This document shows positions 7,959 to 16,164 of a stretch of DNA of 36,943 bases, piece after piece. The first letter of the stretch is position 1, and each line of letters opens with the position of its first letter. The translations under genes were made by a program, and so were the position numbers. The stretch comes from a virus. The notes beneath the pieces were generated by a model. The model did not search any database, was not told the DNA's origin, and saw only the letters and a list, made by a program, of their open reading frames with translations. Location: IMG/VR virus record IMGVR_UViG_3300020205_003021, positions 1 through 36,943 of that record; one strand, written 5' to 3'.

Positions 7959-9758
7959 ATGGCAAATCTCTATTGGGTAGGCGGTAGTACCGCCACTTCG
8001 GGAAATTATACCAATCCACTTGGTAATTTTACAGGAATAACAGGCACAGCAAACATGAATTGGTTGTTGGCATTTGATTGGAATAATCCAAACAATTGGG
8101 TTGAAAAGATGGGACTCAATGGTGAATATTTTTTCCCAGCATTTAGATCTCCCTCGGCAGGAGATAATGTTTATTTTGGTGGTACTGGGACAAATAATCC
8201 ACTATACTTTATCGGTCAACCAAACGCAAAGGCCCCTTGCCTTTTCGGAGGAGTAGCACAATCAGGTAATGTTGTAACTTGGTACGGTGGAGGTGCATCT
8301 GGTACAAACTCTGTGGGTGGAACCAATGATACTGCTCTTGCTTTATTGAACATTGTAAATTTTAATAAACCAACAACATCATACAAGTTTGCGAATATTG
8401 GATTCGGACAAGGAATTTCCAATCTATATTCTCCAAATACTGACCATTGTCCACTTCTTGATGCAGAAGCCAAGGGATTCACTCTTGATTCATCAATTTG
8501 GGGCGGAGCCTCTTGGGAATCTTTGGTTGCTGCTGTGGCAGCAACAGGTGGACTAACAAGATTAAATCAACTGAAAATATCTGCTCAACAAATAAAAATT
8601 GGAGGAATTACGGCTGCTTCAAATCCAGATTCACCCAATGCAGGAAACTATATCAATACTCTTGTAAATCAAGGTGTTGTTGATATTGAAACAGTAAAGA
8701 GTATTTCTTACTATGGTGCTACAGCTGGTAGTTCTGGTGGTTGGTTTGCAAACACAACTGTTTCTTCGCAAGGACACCATGAGTTGCGCTTTAAGGGATA
8801 TGCTCGCACAATGCAAATTAGCCCTGCCCGTAATTTTACAAGCACAAATCCAATAACAAAACTAACAAATTATGATTCATACAGACAAGTTGGATTCCGA
8901 GCAACCGCACCAAGAGGATTACTGCTTCTACAAGGAGCAACAATTGCTCAATTAACAGTAACCAATGCTGGAATCTCTGGAAATTTCGGAAGCATATATG
9001 TTGGCCCTACAACAAATATTGCAGAATTCCATGTGGATCAAATGGGAAATCCACAAGGAGGCTTCGTACAACTCTATGGCAGAATGGCAAGAGGAGATGT
9101 CTTGAATGATATGGGAACCTATGCTGTTGCATCAGGTGGCAATACCGCAGATGTTCCAAACATAGATTTTGGTAATGTTGCAATCAACACCGGCAACCCG
9201 GGCGTACAACTGCCTCTCTATGATGCTGCATTTGGGCCTAACCACAATCAGGTAGGGTTTAGAGGTGTAGTCATAGGAGGAGATGGTGCAACATTCACAG
9301 CCAATAGTTTGGTTTTGGGTAAAGATTTATTATCTAATGGCGACCTCGCCAACACAGCACTTCAAGTATTTTTTGGTGGTAGTGCAGTAATAAACAAAAT
9401 TGTGGCAAACAACTGCGATATTTCAGGATGGTATGTTGAAGGTTGGGGACCAGTAATTTCTCCAAATTCCAAGGTAAAAATACACACATTAGATATGAGA
9501 AAATCATGCAAACTTTCATTTGCCCAATGTGCAGAATTTGATGGTTGGGAATTTGGTGTTCAAGAAAACGGAATAATAAACGGTGGTGTTCTATCGTCTT
9601 CAAACATTTATCAGGATTATCAGGAAATAAGAGGAAGTAAGGGATTGAGACTTTGGAATGATACAATAATCGAAGGTGCGCTTTTTGCAGGAAATCTTAC
9701 ATCAACAAAACAGGGCAAGCCAATAACCACAACTGGTTCTGGAAACATAGCCTTCTAA
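7959..9758 (+). CDS. Fibre/adhesin-like virion protein, paralog 1
   Basis: A 599-residue protein. The start is the ATG at 7959 (MANLYWVGGS) with AGG 8 bases before; an upstream in-frame TTG is unlikely. The N-terminus has the W-V-G-G-S then FDWNNPNNW (39-47) and SAGDNVYFGG (66-75) arrangement seen in beta-helical adhesins (W..P.NW...P..GD.V.F). It is Gly/Asn/Thr-rich throughout, consistent with a beta-solenoid. It shares long conserved blocks with the next gene (YTNPLGNFTG, KAPCLFGG, QSGNVVTW, LLDA..GF). Probably a tail fibre or decoration protein; not a confirmed receptor-binding protein. Confidence 0.65.
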   Translation: MANLYWVGGSTATSGNYTNPLGNFTGITGTANMNWLLAFDWNNPNNWVEKMGLNGEYFFPAFRSPSAGDNVYFGGTGTNNPLYFIGQPNAKAPCLFGGVAQSGNVVTWYGGGASGTNSVGGTNDTALALLNIVNFNKPTTSYKFANIGFGQGISNLYSPNTDHCPLLDAEAKGFTLDSSIWGGASWESLVAAVAATGGLTRLNQLKISAQQIKIGGITAASNPDSPNAGNYINTLVNQGVVDIETVKSISYYGATAGSSGGWFANTTVSSQGHHELRFKGYARTMQISPARNFTSTNPITKLTNYDSYRQVGFRATAPRGLLLLQGATIAQLTVTNAGISGNFGSIYVGPTTNIAEFHVDQMGNPQGGFVQLYGRMARGDVLNDMGTYAVASGGNTADVPNIDFGNVAINTGNPGVQLPLYDAAFGPNHNQVGFRGVVIGGDGATFTANSLVLGKDLLSNGDLANTALQVFFGGSAVINKIVANNCDISGWYVEGWGPVISPNSKVKIHTLDMRKSCKLSFAQCAEFDGWEFGVQENGIINGGVLSSSNIYQDYQEIRGSKGLRLWNDTIIEGALFAGNLTSTKQGKPITTTGSGNIAF

Positions 9759-9822
9759 CACAATCATTAACAAAACAAAAATGAATTCTGTGTAAACAAA
9801 ACAGAAAAAAGAGGAAAAAACA

Positions 9823-11682
9823 ATGAGTATATTTGCATGGGTAGGAGGTTCCACAGGAACCACAGGATCTTATACAAATCCACTTGGTAATTTTACAGGA
9901 TTATACGGCGCAGCCAATATGAATTGGGTATTGCCTTTTGATTGGAATAATGCTCTAAATTGGTACGAGTATAGACTTCCATATATTGGAGCGAATCCAA
10001 ATTTTATAGGTTGGTGGCCCTCAAATAAAGCACCAGCAATAGGAGACATCGTAAAATTCTGTCCTGATGGTGTTACATTTGGTGTTGGGAACTCTTCTTC
10101 AACGGGGGGGGTTCTTCCACAGGCAAAGGCTCCTTGCCTTTTCGGAGGAGCATCACAATCAGGTAATGTTGTAACTTGGTTGGGAGGTTTGACCTCGGGA
10201 GCAGGAGCCTCGGGAACAACATACGATAGTAGTTTGCTTCAAATCCATATCGGAGCCAATGGCTTAAAGCCAAAGAATAATATTATCACAGATCCAACCA
10301 CTGGTCAGGTCACACTCGTTCCGACTGGTTTTAATACACAATATCCCTTCTCATATATTGGAGGAGGATTGTTTACTGGTACAGGATCCGCAGGGACTTA
10401 TCCTCAGAGTATTTATTTTCCTGCTGCTTTATTGGATGCAGCAGCCCAAGGATTTGTGCTTAATCCCATGATTTGGGGTGGCACTGGTGATGGAGGTTTT
10501 GGTGGAGGTTGGAGTGCTGGTGCTTCTTCTGGTTACGGAACAATAGGATATTGGAATTGGCTGCTAACACCAATCTTCGGCAATGGCTTTTATGGTGGAA
10601 CAGGTGGAACAGAAAGATTAAAAGCAGGAATTCGCATCAAGACACCGCTGTTTTCCACAACTCCAGATACGAGTGGAAGTTTGGTTGTAGGAAATAGTTA
10701 TACCAACTCTCCAATACAGGGAATTATTCAGATCAACTGCCTAAAGAATTTTGTATCTGTTCCAGGAGTAAGTGGTGCAACGGCTACCGCTTATGTTAAT
10801 ACGGTTGCAAATCTTTATGGAACTCCAGAATATGTTCTTTCTGGTTACTTCAATACAATCAATAGATTCGGATGCACTGCCGAAATATGGAATAATTGGT
10901 ATAATAGTGGGTCAATTTACACTAGTTCGAATGGCAGAAGACACTTGACACTCAAGGGAGCAACAGCAGGAAAGATTGATGCAGAAGCAGGAAGATATCA
11001 TGTTGACTGGAACTTTGATGATTATTCTAATGTTGGATTTCTTCGTTGTGCACCAAAAAGCACTAGTTGGTATTTTAGATTGGCAAATGAATGGAATCGA
11101 GCAGCAGTATTCCAAGATTTGGGAATGGGTACAACTTTTGATACCGACACACAAATATGGGTAGGTGGTTGGAGTCAAAACGCAGGATACAATACATCAT
11201 TTCACAATGTTGGACTAGTGTTAGGAAGAACCCCTCTTCTTACCACAACACCGACACAGGTTAGTCTAAAGACAGTATCTGTTGGAGAAGGTGCAAGCAC
11301 CAACTCACATGGTATGTATGTACTAGGGCCATTGGCAGTTAACAAGTTATTACTTAGCGCAACAACCCTAGCGACAGATCCGTTTTTCGCTCCCTATGGG
11401 TACAACTATAGAATGGACTTTGGTGAAGTACAGTTATCTAATAATTCCAGTATTCAGATGATGGATTACTATAGTAATTCGAATTGGTATTTCGGTATAA
11501 AGTACGGAGATTTGATCTCTGGAGGAATAGTATTCACAGATGAGATGAGTACTGTTGTTTTTAACAAGGGAGTAAGATTGTATAATGATCAATTGGAAGT
11601 ATCTAACTTTAGATCTGGAGTCTCGAACCGTCTAGGAAAGATAAACACCGCAGCAGAAGTGATACCAAACGACTTCGTCTAA
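9823..11682 (+). CDS. Fibre/adhesin-like virion protein, paralog 2
   Basis: A 619-residue paralog of the upstream gene, with MSIFAWVGGSTGTTG, YTNPLGNFTG, FDWNNALNW, APAIGDIVKF, KAPCLFGG, SQSGNVVTW and a related C-terminal N-K-G-(V/L)-R-L-(Y/W)-N-D motif. GAGG sits 8 bases before the ATG. The middle has diverged and gained Gly/Trp-rich stretches. The pair looks like a tandem duplication followed by divergence, common for host-recognition proteins. It ends 36 bases before a strong terminator. Confidence 0.65.
   Translation: MSIFAWVGGSTGTTGSYTNPLGNFTGLYGAANMNWVLPFDWNNALNWYEYRLPYIGANPNFIGWWPSNKAPAIGDIVKFCPDGVTFGVGNSSSTGGVLPQAKAPCLFGGASQSGNVVTWLGGLTSGAGASGTTYDSSLLQIHIGANGLKPKNNIITDPTTGQVTLVPTGFNTQYPFSYIGGGLFTGTGSAGTYPQSIYFPAALLDAAAQGFVLNPMIWGGTGDGGFGGGWSAGASSGYGTIGYWNWLLTPIFGNGFYGGTGGTERLKAGIRIKTPLFSTTPDTSGSLVVGNSYTNSPIQGIIQINCLKNFVSVPGVSGATATAYVNTVANLYGTPEYVLSGYFNTINRFGCTAEIWNNWYNSGSIYTSSNGRRHLTLKGATAGKIDAEAGRYHVDWNFDDYSNVGFLRCAPKSTSWYFRLANEWNRAAVFQDLGMGTTFDTDTQIWVGGWSQNAGYNTSFHNVGLVLGRTPLLTTTPTQVSLKTVSVGEGASTNSHGMYVLGPLAVNKLLLSATTLATDPFFAPYGYNYRMDFGEVQLSNNSSIQMMDYYSNSNWYFGIKYGDLISGGIVFTDEMSTVVFNKGVRLYNDQLEVSNFRSGVSNRLGKINTAAEVIPNDFV
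10104..10111 (+). repeat. Eight-G homopolymer in fibre-like gene
   Basis: An uninterrupted run of eight G lies in codons for Thr-Gly-Gly-Val around residue 94. Such tracts are prone to slippage, so it could produce frameshift variants. It could also be a sequencing or assembly length error. Confidence 0.85.
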
Positions 11683-11718
11683 AACAAATAGGCTTAGGCT
11701 TACCTACACAATACAAAG

Positions 11719-11750
11719 ACACCCTGCTGAAAGGCAGGGTGTTCTTTTTT
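11719..11750 (+). terminator. Rho-independent terminator after fibre-like genes
   Basis: A perfect 9-bp stem (acaccctgc / gcagggtgt) with a 6-base loop is followed by tctttttt. It ends the two-gene rightward fibre transcript just before the convergent HAD gene. The last U's touch the end of that gene on the other strand. Confidence 0.9.
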
Positions 11751-12324
11751 ATCCTTTGTATCTGGGCGAATACTTTACCAATCGTGTCTTGATCCGAACA
11801 TTTCCAGGGTCAGACAACTTCTTGATGTACTCAATGTTGAGGGAGTTGTCATCAAACACCTCAATGTCATTGTAGCCCTTGTCAATCTCGGCTGCAATCC
11901 AATCACGCTTTGCACGGGCAACGCCTTCGTGTGATCCACCTGCCTTGCTGCCGATTGCCACAACCTCTATGTCTATTCCCATGTTCTTCAAATATTTTTC
12001 CACTCCTGCCCCGTTAGTCCTACCAGTGAGTATCACGGTACGACCTCCACGCCTCATTACCCTACGCATAATCTTTAGAGTGGCAGGAATAGGATCGGCT
12101 CTCATCTCTTTCTTTGAGTGTCCCTCGAAATCAAATCTTTCGTTGTCTTTCAACTTGTAAGACTTGAACTTCTCCGACGAAAGGCGATTTACAATTTCTC
12201 CAGTGGTTTTATCAAGCACATCAACTGTGGATTTGTCCACGGCAAGAGTATCGTCAAAGTCAAATATCCAAAGAGACTTACGGGGAGAGGCGAGTTCTGT
12301 GATATACTGTGAGAATGGTTTCAT
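11749..12324 (-). CDS. Tagged HAD-superfamily phosphatase
   Basis: A 191-residue protein. After the leader MKPFSQYITE come the HAD motifs: DFDDT (22-26, nucleophile D22 and acid D24), ILTGR (97-101, motif II T99), a lysine in ARAKRDW (K138) and FDDNS (156-160, metal-binding DD). This supports a Mg-dependent phosphatase or 3'-phosphatase-like enzyme with an unknown substrate. The cap region between motifs I and II is moderate in size. The leader predicts head packaging and cutting after ITE, leaving an intact catalytic domain. The first codons are nearly identical at DNA level to those at 15030 and 16163. Confidence 0.8.
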   Translation of the reverse strand: MKPFSQYITELASPRKSLWIFDFDDTLAVDKSTVDVLDKTTGEIVNRLSSEKFKSYKLKDNERFDFEGHSKKEMRADPIPATLKIMRRVMRRGGRTVILTGRTNGAGVEKYLKNMGIDIEVVAIGSKAGGSHEGVARAKRDWIAAEIDKGYNDIEVFDDNSLNIEYIKKLSDPGNVRIKTRLVKYSPRYKG

Positions 12325-12326
12325 TG

Positions 12327-13061
12327 TTATATCTTTTTATCCAAAACCAAATCAACAAATTTGTGATGCGTCATAACCCGTGCAGTTGCAGGGCTGTTAT
12401 CAAATCTCAATATCTCACGCTGCTGCCAAGAGGACAAAAGATCGGTGAAATCAGGATTGAACAGGCATTTCCTTGACTTTGTTTTCATCATCCATACCAC
12501 GGGTATGTACGGAGCAGTCTCTTTTCCTGTTGCCATCTCGTCTGCAATTTTTTCCCATTCCTTGGCGATTCGATCACGGCTGTATGATCTCCATGTTGCA
12601 TAGTTTCGAGGCCCCCATGTGAATCGCATTGATGTGATAAAATCTGTTGACCAACTCTCAACAACACGCTTGTACTGATAGGGAACAGATGCAATAACAA
12701 TGCCATCTTTCTTTTTAGAATCTGGAAACTTGTTTGCCATCTTTTTGAACAGGTCGAGCGGTAATCCCATTCCTCGGTACATCCACTCTCCTGTTGAAGG
12801 AATGAGTTTGTTTCGGTACAGTTTGGCGCAATCAGCACAATCCCAAAGTGTATCCAATGACTTTTTCAGTTCTGCATCAAGCACCTCTTGGCTTGTTCCC
12901 CGTGCTGCCGCATATGCAGGAGAGTGGTTGTCCTCAAGATATTTCTTCAAATTAGTGAATGTCTTGTTTTCCCAAAGAGTATCTTCTTCGTCTTGCTTGA
13001 GGTGATCTGCAAACAGACTGCTGCCGAACAGCATTTTGCAATAGTCTATTTTATCTTTCAT
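12327..13061 (-). CDS. ADP-ribosyltransferase-like protein (R-S-E type)
   Basis: A 244-residue protein. It shows elements in the order expected for arginine-type ADP-ribosyltransferases: EWMYRGMGLP (R96), then VVESWSTDF (S136-W-S138-T139), then SWQQREILRF (E216). The family uses NAD+ to modify host proteins; T4 Alt is a packaged member. The usual ExE pair is not obvious (Q214-R-E216), so activity or target cannot be claimed. It lacks the tag. It begins after a GGGGG-containing leader and ends 2 bases before the HAD gene. An unrelated fold with a chance YRG/SWSTD match is possible. Confidence 0.45.
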   Translation of the reverse strand: MKDKIDYCKMLFGSSLFADHLKQDEEDTLWENKTFTNLKKYLEDNHSPAYAAARGTSQEVLDAELKKSLDTLWDCADCAKLYRNKLIPSTGEWMYRGMGLPLDLFKKMANKFPDSKKKDGIVIASVPYQYKRVVESWSTDFITSMRFTWGPRNYATWRSYSRDRIAKEWEKIADEMATGKETAPYIPVVWMMKTKSRKCLFNPDFTDLLSSWQQREILRFDNSPATARVMTHHKFVDLVLDKKI

Positions 13062-13099
13062 CCGTTGCCCCCTGTTTTATAGGTATGTAGGAACGCTGT

Positions 13100-13846
13100 T
13101 TATTCCACGAATGGGGGCATGGGATCAGGAGGCAAGAACATAGAGCAGATGCGTTCACGGATCAAAAATGTAGGAAAGGCATACATTGTGCCATTCAGTG
13201 CATTTCTACGAACAATAATGCCCACACAGCGTCCGTCCTCTGTAAACAAGCCGCCGCCGCTGGAGCCGTTCATGCCTACAGCATCGGTATGAATGAAATG
13301 TATCTTTGCATTAGGTGAAATGCTTACGCTTCGGAACGGATGACACACAACTCCACGGCTAACTGTTCCTGCATCAAGCAACGGAGAACCAATCATCCAT
13401 ACAGGTTGTCCAATACGAGGAAGCGTGTCAGCAAAATCCACAAATTGCATTCCTTGCTTTTCTTCATCTATTTGCAGCACAGCCCAATCCTCAATCGGAT
13501 CAAGCGCAATAACCTTTGCCGAGGTACTGTACTGTATTTCCTCGGTTCCTGGTTCGTATCCAATGATATGAATGATTTTCTGCCCGTAGGTTTTTGGAGT
13601 TTCTTTTTCTGCATCGCCATCGGCTATAACATGAGCAGCAGTAATCATGCCCACTTTGTTGCCCGTTTTAAACAAGACCCCTGCACCTGCTGATCCATCA
13701 TAAAACACAAGTGGAACGGCTCTTACCATTCGTTCCACATCAACTGTTGTTGGGGTTGCGATAATAGGGGTATTGGCGACAGGCACAGAGGATTTGCATC
13801 CTCCAACCATAGCGAGTGCCATTGCTAAAACTAATGCAATTTTCAT
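13100..13846 (-). CDS. Trypsin-like serine protease, predicted lipoprotein
   Basis: A 248-residue protein. It opens with a lipoprotein signal peptide (MKIALVLAMALAMVGGC, lipidated Cys17). The chymotrypsin-fold triad is visible: H72 in TAAHV, D120 in EDWAVLQI and S196 in NGSSGGGL, with the oxyanion GSSGG. The mature enzyme should be anchored to a membrane facing the periplasm. A strong AAGGAGG lies before the ATG. A secreted protease within a phage head-type operon is unexpected. Possible roles are superinfection exclusion, envelope proteolysis, or degradation of host surface factors. Confidence 0.8.
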   Translation of the reverse strand: MKIALVLAMALAMVGGCKSSVPVANTPIIATPTTVDVERMVRAVPLVFYDGSAGAGVLFKTGNKVGMITAAHVIADGDAEKETPKTYGQKIIHIIGYEPGTEEIQYSTSAKVIALDPIEDWAVLQIDEEKQGMQFVDFADTLPRIGQPVWMIGSPLLDAGTVSRGVVCHPFRSVSISPNAKIHFIHTDAVGMNGSSGGGLFTEDGRCVGIIVRRNALNGTMYAFPTFLIRERICSMFLPPDPMPPFVE

Positions 13847-13893
13847 GGCTGACCTCCTTGGATAAATCTATTTTATCTATGGATTTACGGGAG

Positions 13894-15030
13894 TCAGACT
13901 CGGGGTTTTCCAAGCATTTTCTTTGTATGGGTCTTGCCGCCAATCTTTCGGGAATATGACCCATCATCTCCTTGCCATTGGATTTCCTTGCCTTGAAGCA
14001 CATGGCGCACGGTAGCCTCGTCCTTTACAACAGGCGCACCACGGGCAACAAGTATGTCAAAGATTTTTCCACTTGCCTCCACATAACTTCCTGGAGTATT
14101 GAGTATGTCCACGGCTTTCTTTAGAACCTCACGCTTGGCTTCGGCTCCACCGTCTGATGCAATCGTGGTTATCTTCTTGCCGAACGGAGTGGTTTTTGAC
14201 AGGACTGCTGCATCCACATCGTCTTGTGGATCGGTGTCTATGACATCGGTAATGTTGTTGTCTGCGGGAACAGAGTCTGCATTGGGAAAACCAGGATGTC
14301 CTCCAAACGGTGCATAGGCTGCACTAATAATGTTGAAAATGTCGTGCCGAACATCGGTGTTGCCACGCACCTGTTGAATTGACAAGGTGGCCCACTCGTT
14401 CTTTTTTACAGTAAGACCACGGTTTGCTTCAACAAGAAAATCTTTGAACGATACGATTCGGCTTTCATTGGTCTGGTTGAAAGGCTTGCGTTGCTTTGCT
14501 TTTTTACTGGTTCCAAGCGCATCGGTGATTATATCCTTGTGATCAAATGCAAGACGAGGCAAGCGGTCAACCGAGAACCACTTTGCATCGGATGCATCAT
14601 CGGTTCCACGCACATTCTTGCCCATGCCTCGGGGTATTGTGACGGTATAGGCATACGAGATCGACCATGCCTGATCCGTGTCACGGGGATCACGACCGCC
14701 ACCCTTGTATGTGCCCACGGATCGCATGGCTTGGCGCAGTTCTCCCGTGATTTTTAGTCCTGTCTCTTCCTCCATCTCACGCACGGCTGCATCGGCAATC
14801 GGTTCCGTGGTTCCATTCTTCCATGCTTCGCCACGCTTGGCTGTGGTATTAACGAAACCGCCAGGAATAGCCCACTTTCCGCCTTCAACTGCGCCTGGGT
14901 TGCGCTTGATGAGCAGAATTTCTAAGCCGCTGTCTGCCTCACGAAAAACCACAAGGTCTACCGTTGGATTTGCACCGGCAAAACGGTAGCCTTCTGCTGC
15001 TTCAATAATGTAATGCGAAAACGGTTTCAT
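13894..15030 (-). CDS. Tagged Nudix hydrolase fused to a second tag-led phage domain
   Basis: A 378-residue protein. Residues 1-10 are the leader MKPFSHYIIE. Residues 20-170 form a Nudix domain with the box helix EPIADAAVREMEEETGL (76-92). The glycine loop (GGF, 57-59) is separated from it by an insertion. Residues 192-201 read IVSFKDFLVE, a second leader-like sequence with LVE cut site. The C-terminal domain follows, with GGHPGF, TPFGKK, YVEASGK and VRHVLQGKEIQW; I recall similar blocks at the ends of other T4-like phage proteins. Possible substrates are ADP-ribose, NAD-type or capped nucleotides. Its start overlaps the GNAT gene by 4 bases. Confidence 0.8.
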   Translation of the reverse strand: MKPFSHYIIEAAEGYRFAGANPTVDLVVFREADSGLEILLIKRNPGAVEGGKWAIPGGFVNTTAKRGEAWKNGTTEPIADAAVREMEEETGLKITGELRQAMRSVGTYKGGGRDPRDTDQAWSISYAYTVTIPRGMGKNVRGTDDASDAKWFSVDRLPRLAFDHKDIITDALGTSKKAKQRKPFNQTNESRIVSFKDFLVEANRGLTVKKNEWATLSIQQVRGNTDVRHDIFNIISAAYAPFGGHPGFPNADSVPADNNITDVIDTDPQDDVDAAVLSKTTPFGKKITTIASDGGAEAKREVLKKAVDILNTPGSYVEASGKIFDILVARGAPVVKDEATVRHVLQGKEIQWQGDDGSYSRKIGGKTHTKKMLGKPRV

Positions 15031-15656
15031 TTCTTTGCCCTCAGTTCAAGATGGGTATCCATTGCTTTATCCGTAGCATCCGACGAATACTTGTGCATTC
15101 GAATACCCTTGGATGCTGCCTTGCGACGAACTTCTCCACTACCAGACTGCCATATGTCTCCCGTGTGCAACTTGCTTGCTTGTCCAAGATCTGTCTTCTT
15201 TCCACCATAAGGATGGTGTACGGCATGGACATACTTCTTGGTTTGGGGATCATTCATCAGATCACGCCATATGGATGCACCACCTGAACTCTGCTCATTA
15301 CCGCTATGGATGGTATAGCCTTGCGTCCAAAGATGCTTGTATGCGGCAACAGCAAGCGAGTGTCCAATCATCTTCTTTGTATGATCAGGGTGAACAGCAG
15401 TCGCCTCCACTTCGAGATGCTTGCTTTTGTGGGGAGTCTGATTTGAAATATTCCCAACCACCTTCTTGCTTGAATCGTGAGTGATGAAGAAGTCTCCACC
15501 CGACTTATAAAGAGAATAGTCCTTGTGAATCTTTCCAAGATTCTTCTTATTTGAATAATCAAACTCATCCTGTGCAGTATTCATATCCCCACGGGTAGCC
15601 CTTCGAATACCAGAAATAAGTTCGATGTCTTCAAGGAGTTGGCGATAGGTTTTCAT
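15027..15656 (-). CDS. Tagged GNAT-like acetyltransferase
   Basis: A 209-residue protein led by MKTYRQLLEDIE (LLE as candidate cut). A GNAT-type core is suggested by LEVEATAVHPDHTKKMIGHS (81-100; the strand plus the acetyl-CoA pyrophosphate-binding turn), then AVAAYKHLWTQGY and SGNEQSSGGASIW. The last block resembles phage GNAT proteins with QS.GG..IW. The acceptor is unknown. The C-terminus has a GDIWQSGSGE stretch vaguely like the WQT module elsewhere. ATG immediately follows the upstream TAA and lacks a good Shine-Dalgarno site, so it is probably coupled. Confidence 0.6.
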   Translation of the reverse strand: MKTYRQLLEDIELISGIRRATRGDMNTAQDEFDYSNKKNLGKIHKDYSLYKSGGDFFITHDSSKKVVGNISNQTPHKSKHLEVEATAVHPDHTKKMIGHSLAVAAYKHLWTQGYTIHSGNEQSSGGASIWRDLMNDPQTKKYVHAVHHPYGGKKTDLGQASKLHTGDIWQSGSGEVRRKAASKGIRMHKYSSDATDKAMDTHLELRAKK

Positions 15657-16163
15657 TTATTTTTGAAGAGGGTTGTATGTTTTTTCGAACTCTGCCTTTG
15701 CTATGCGGTAGTATCCACCATCGTCTTTCTCCCGCACAACATAGTCACCTTTCTTTAGAACCATCTGTTCTCCCCACGAAGCAGTAAAACTAATGCTATC
15801 TTTTCCTGTATAAAAAGCAACCATTCGATCACTCTGTTCTGGATAGACTTTCCCACCAATGCTACCCTCATACAGTTTTGGAAACTTTGCTGATTTTATA
15901 ACATACTTTTCCCTGCTATTTCCCGACATAATGATATCGTCTTTCATTGCAGTATTTTCTGTTTCTTTGCCATCAGGAAGAACAGTTGTAACCTTTACAC
16001 CATCTTCAGGATTCATCCCGTATGATAGTTTAGGCATTTGGTCAAGGCTGCCTTTCAAGAGATCGTAGAAGAGATAGATGATTCTCTTCTTTTTTACAGG
16101 CTTGTAGTTCAAGGAAGAGAGTATGTTTTGAGATTCATTGATGTATTGAGAAAACGGTTTCAT
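15657..16163 (-). CDS. Tagged hypothetical protein with PGDY-like C-terminus
   Basis: Start chosen at 16163 (MKPFSQYINE, 168 residues) to match the leader family; an upstream ATG at 16217 would bury it. The C-terminus contains VLKKGDYVVREKDDGGYYRI followed by AEFEKTY. This resembles the small 'PGDY' domain of unknown function seen in phage and bacterial proteins (K.GDYVV...Y.....F...Y). No catalytic residues are recognised. The join with the upstream stop is TAAAATG. Confidence 0.6.
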   Translation of the reverse strand: MKPFSQYINESQNILSSLNYKPVKKKRIIYLFYDLLKGSLDQMPKLSYGMNPEDGVKVTTVLPDGKETENTAMKDDIIMSGNSREKYVIKSAKFPKLYEGSIGGKVYPEQSDRMVAFYTGKDSISFTASWGEQMVLKKGDYVVREKDDGGYYRIAKAEFEKTYNPLQK

Positions 16164-16164
16164 T

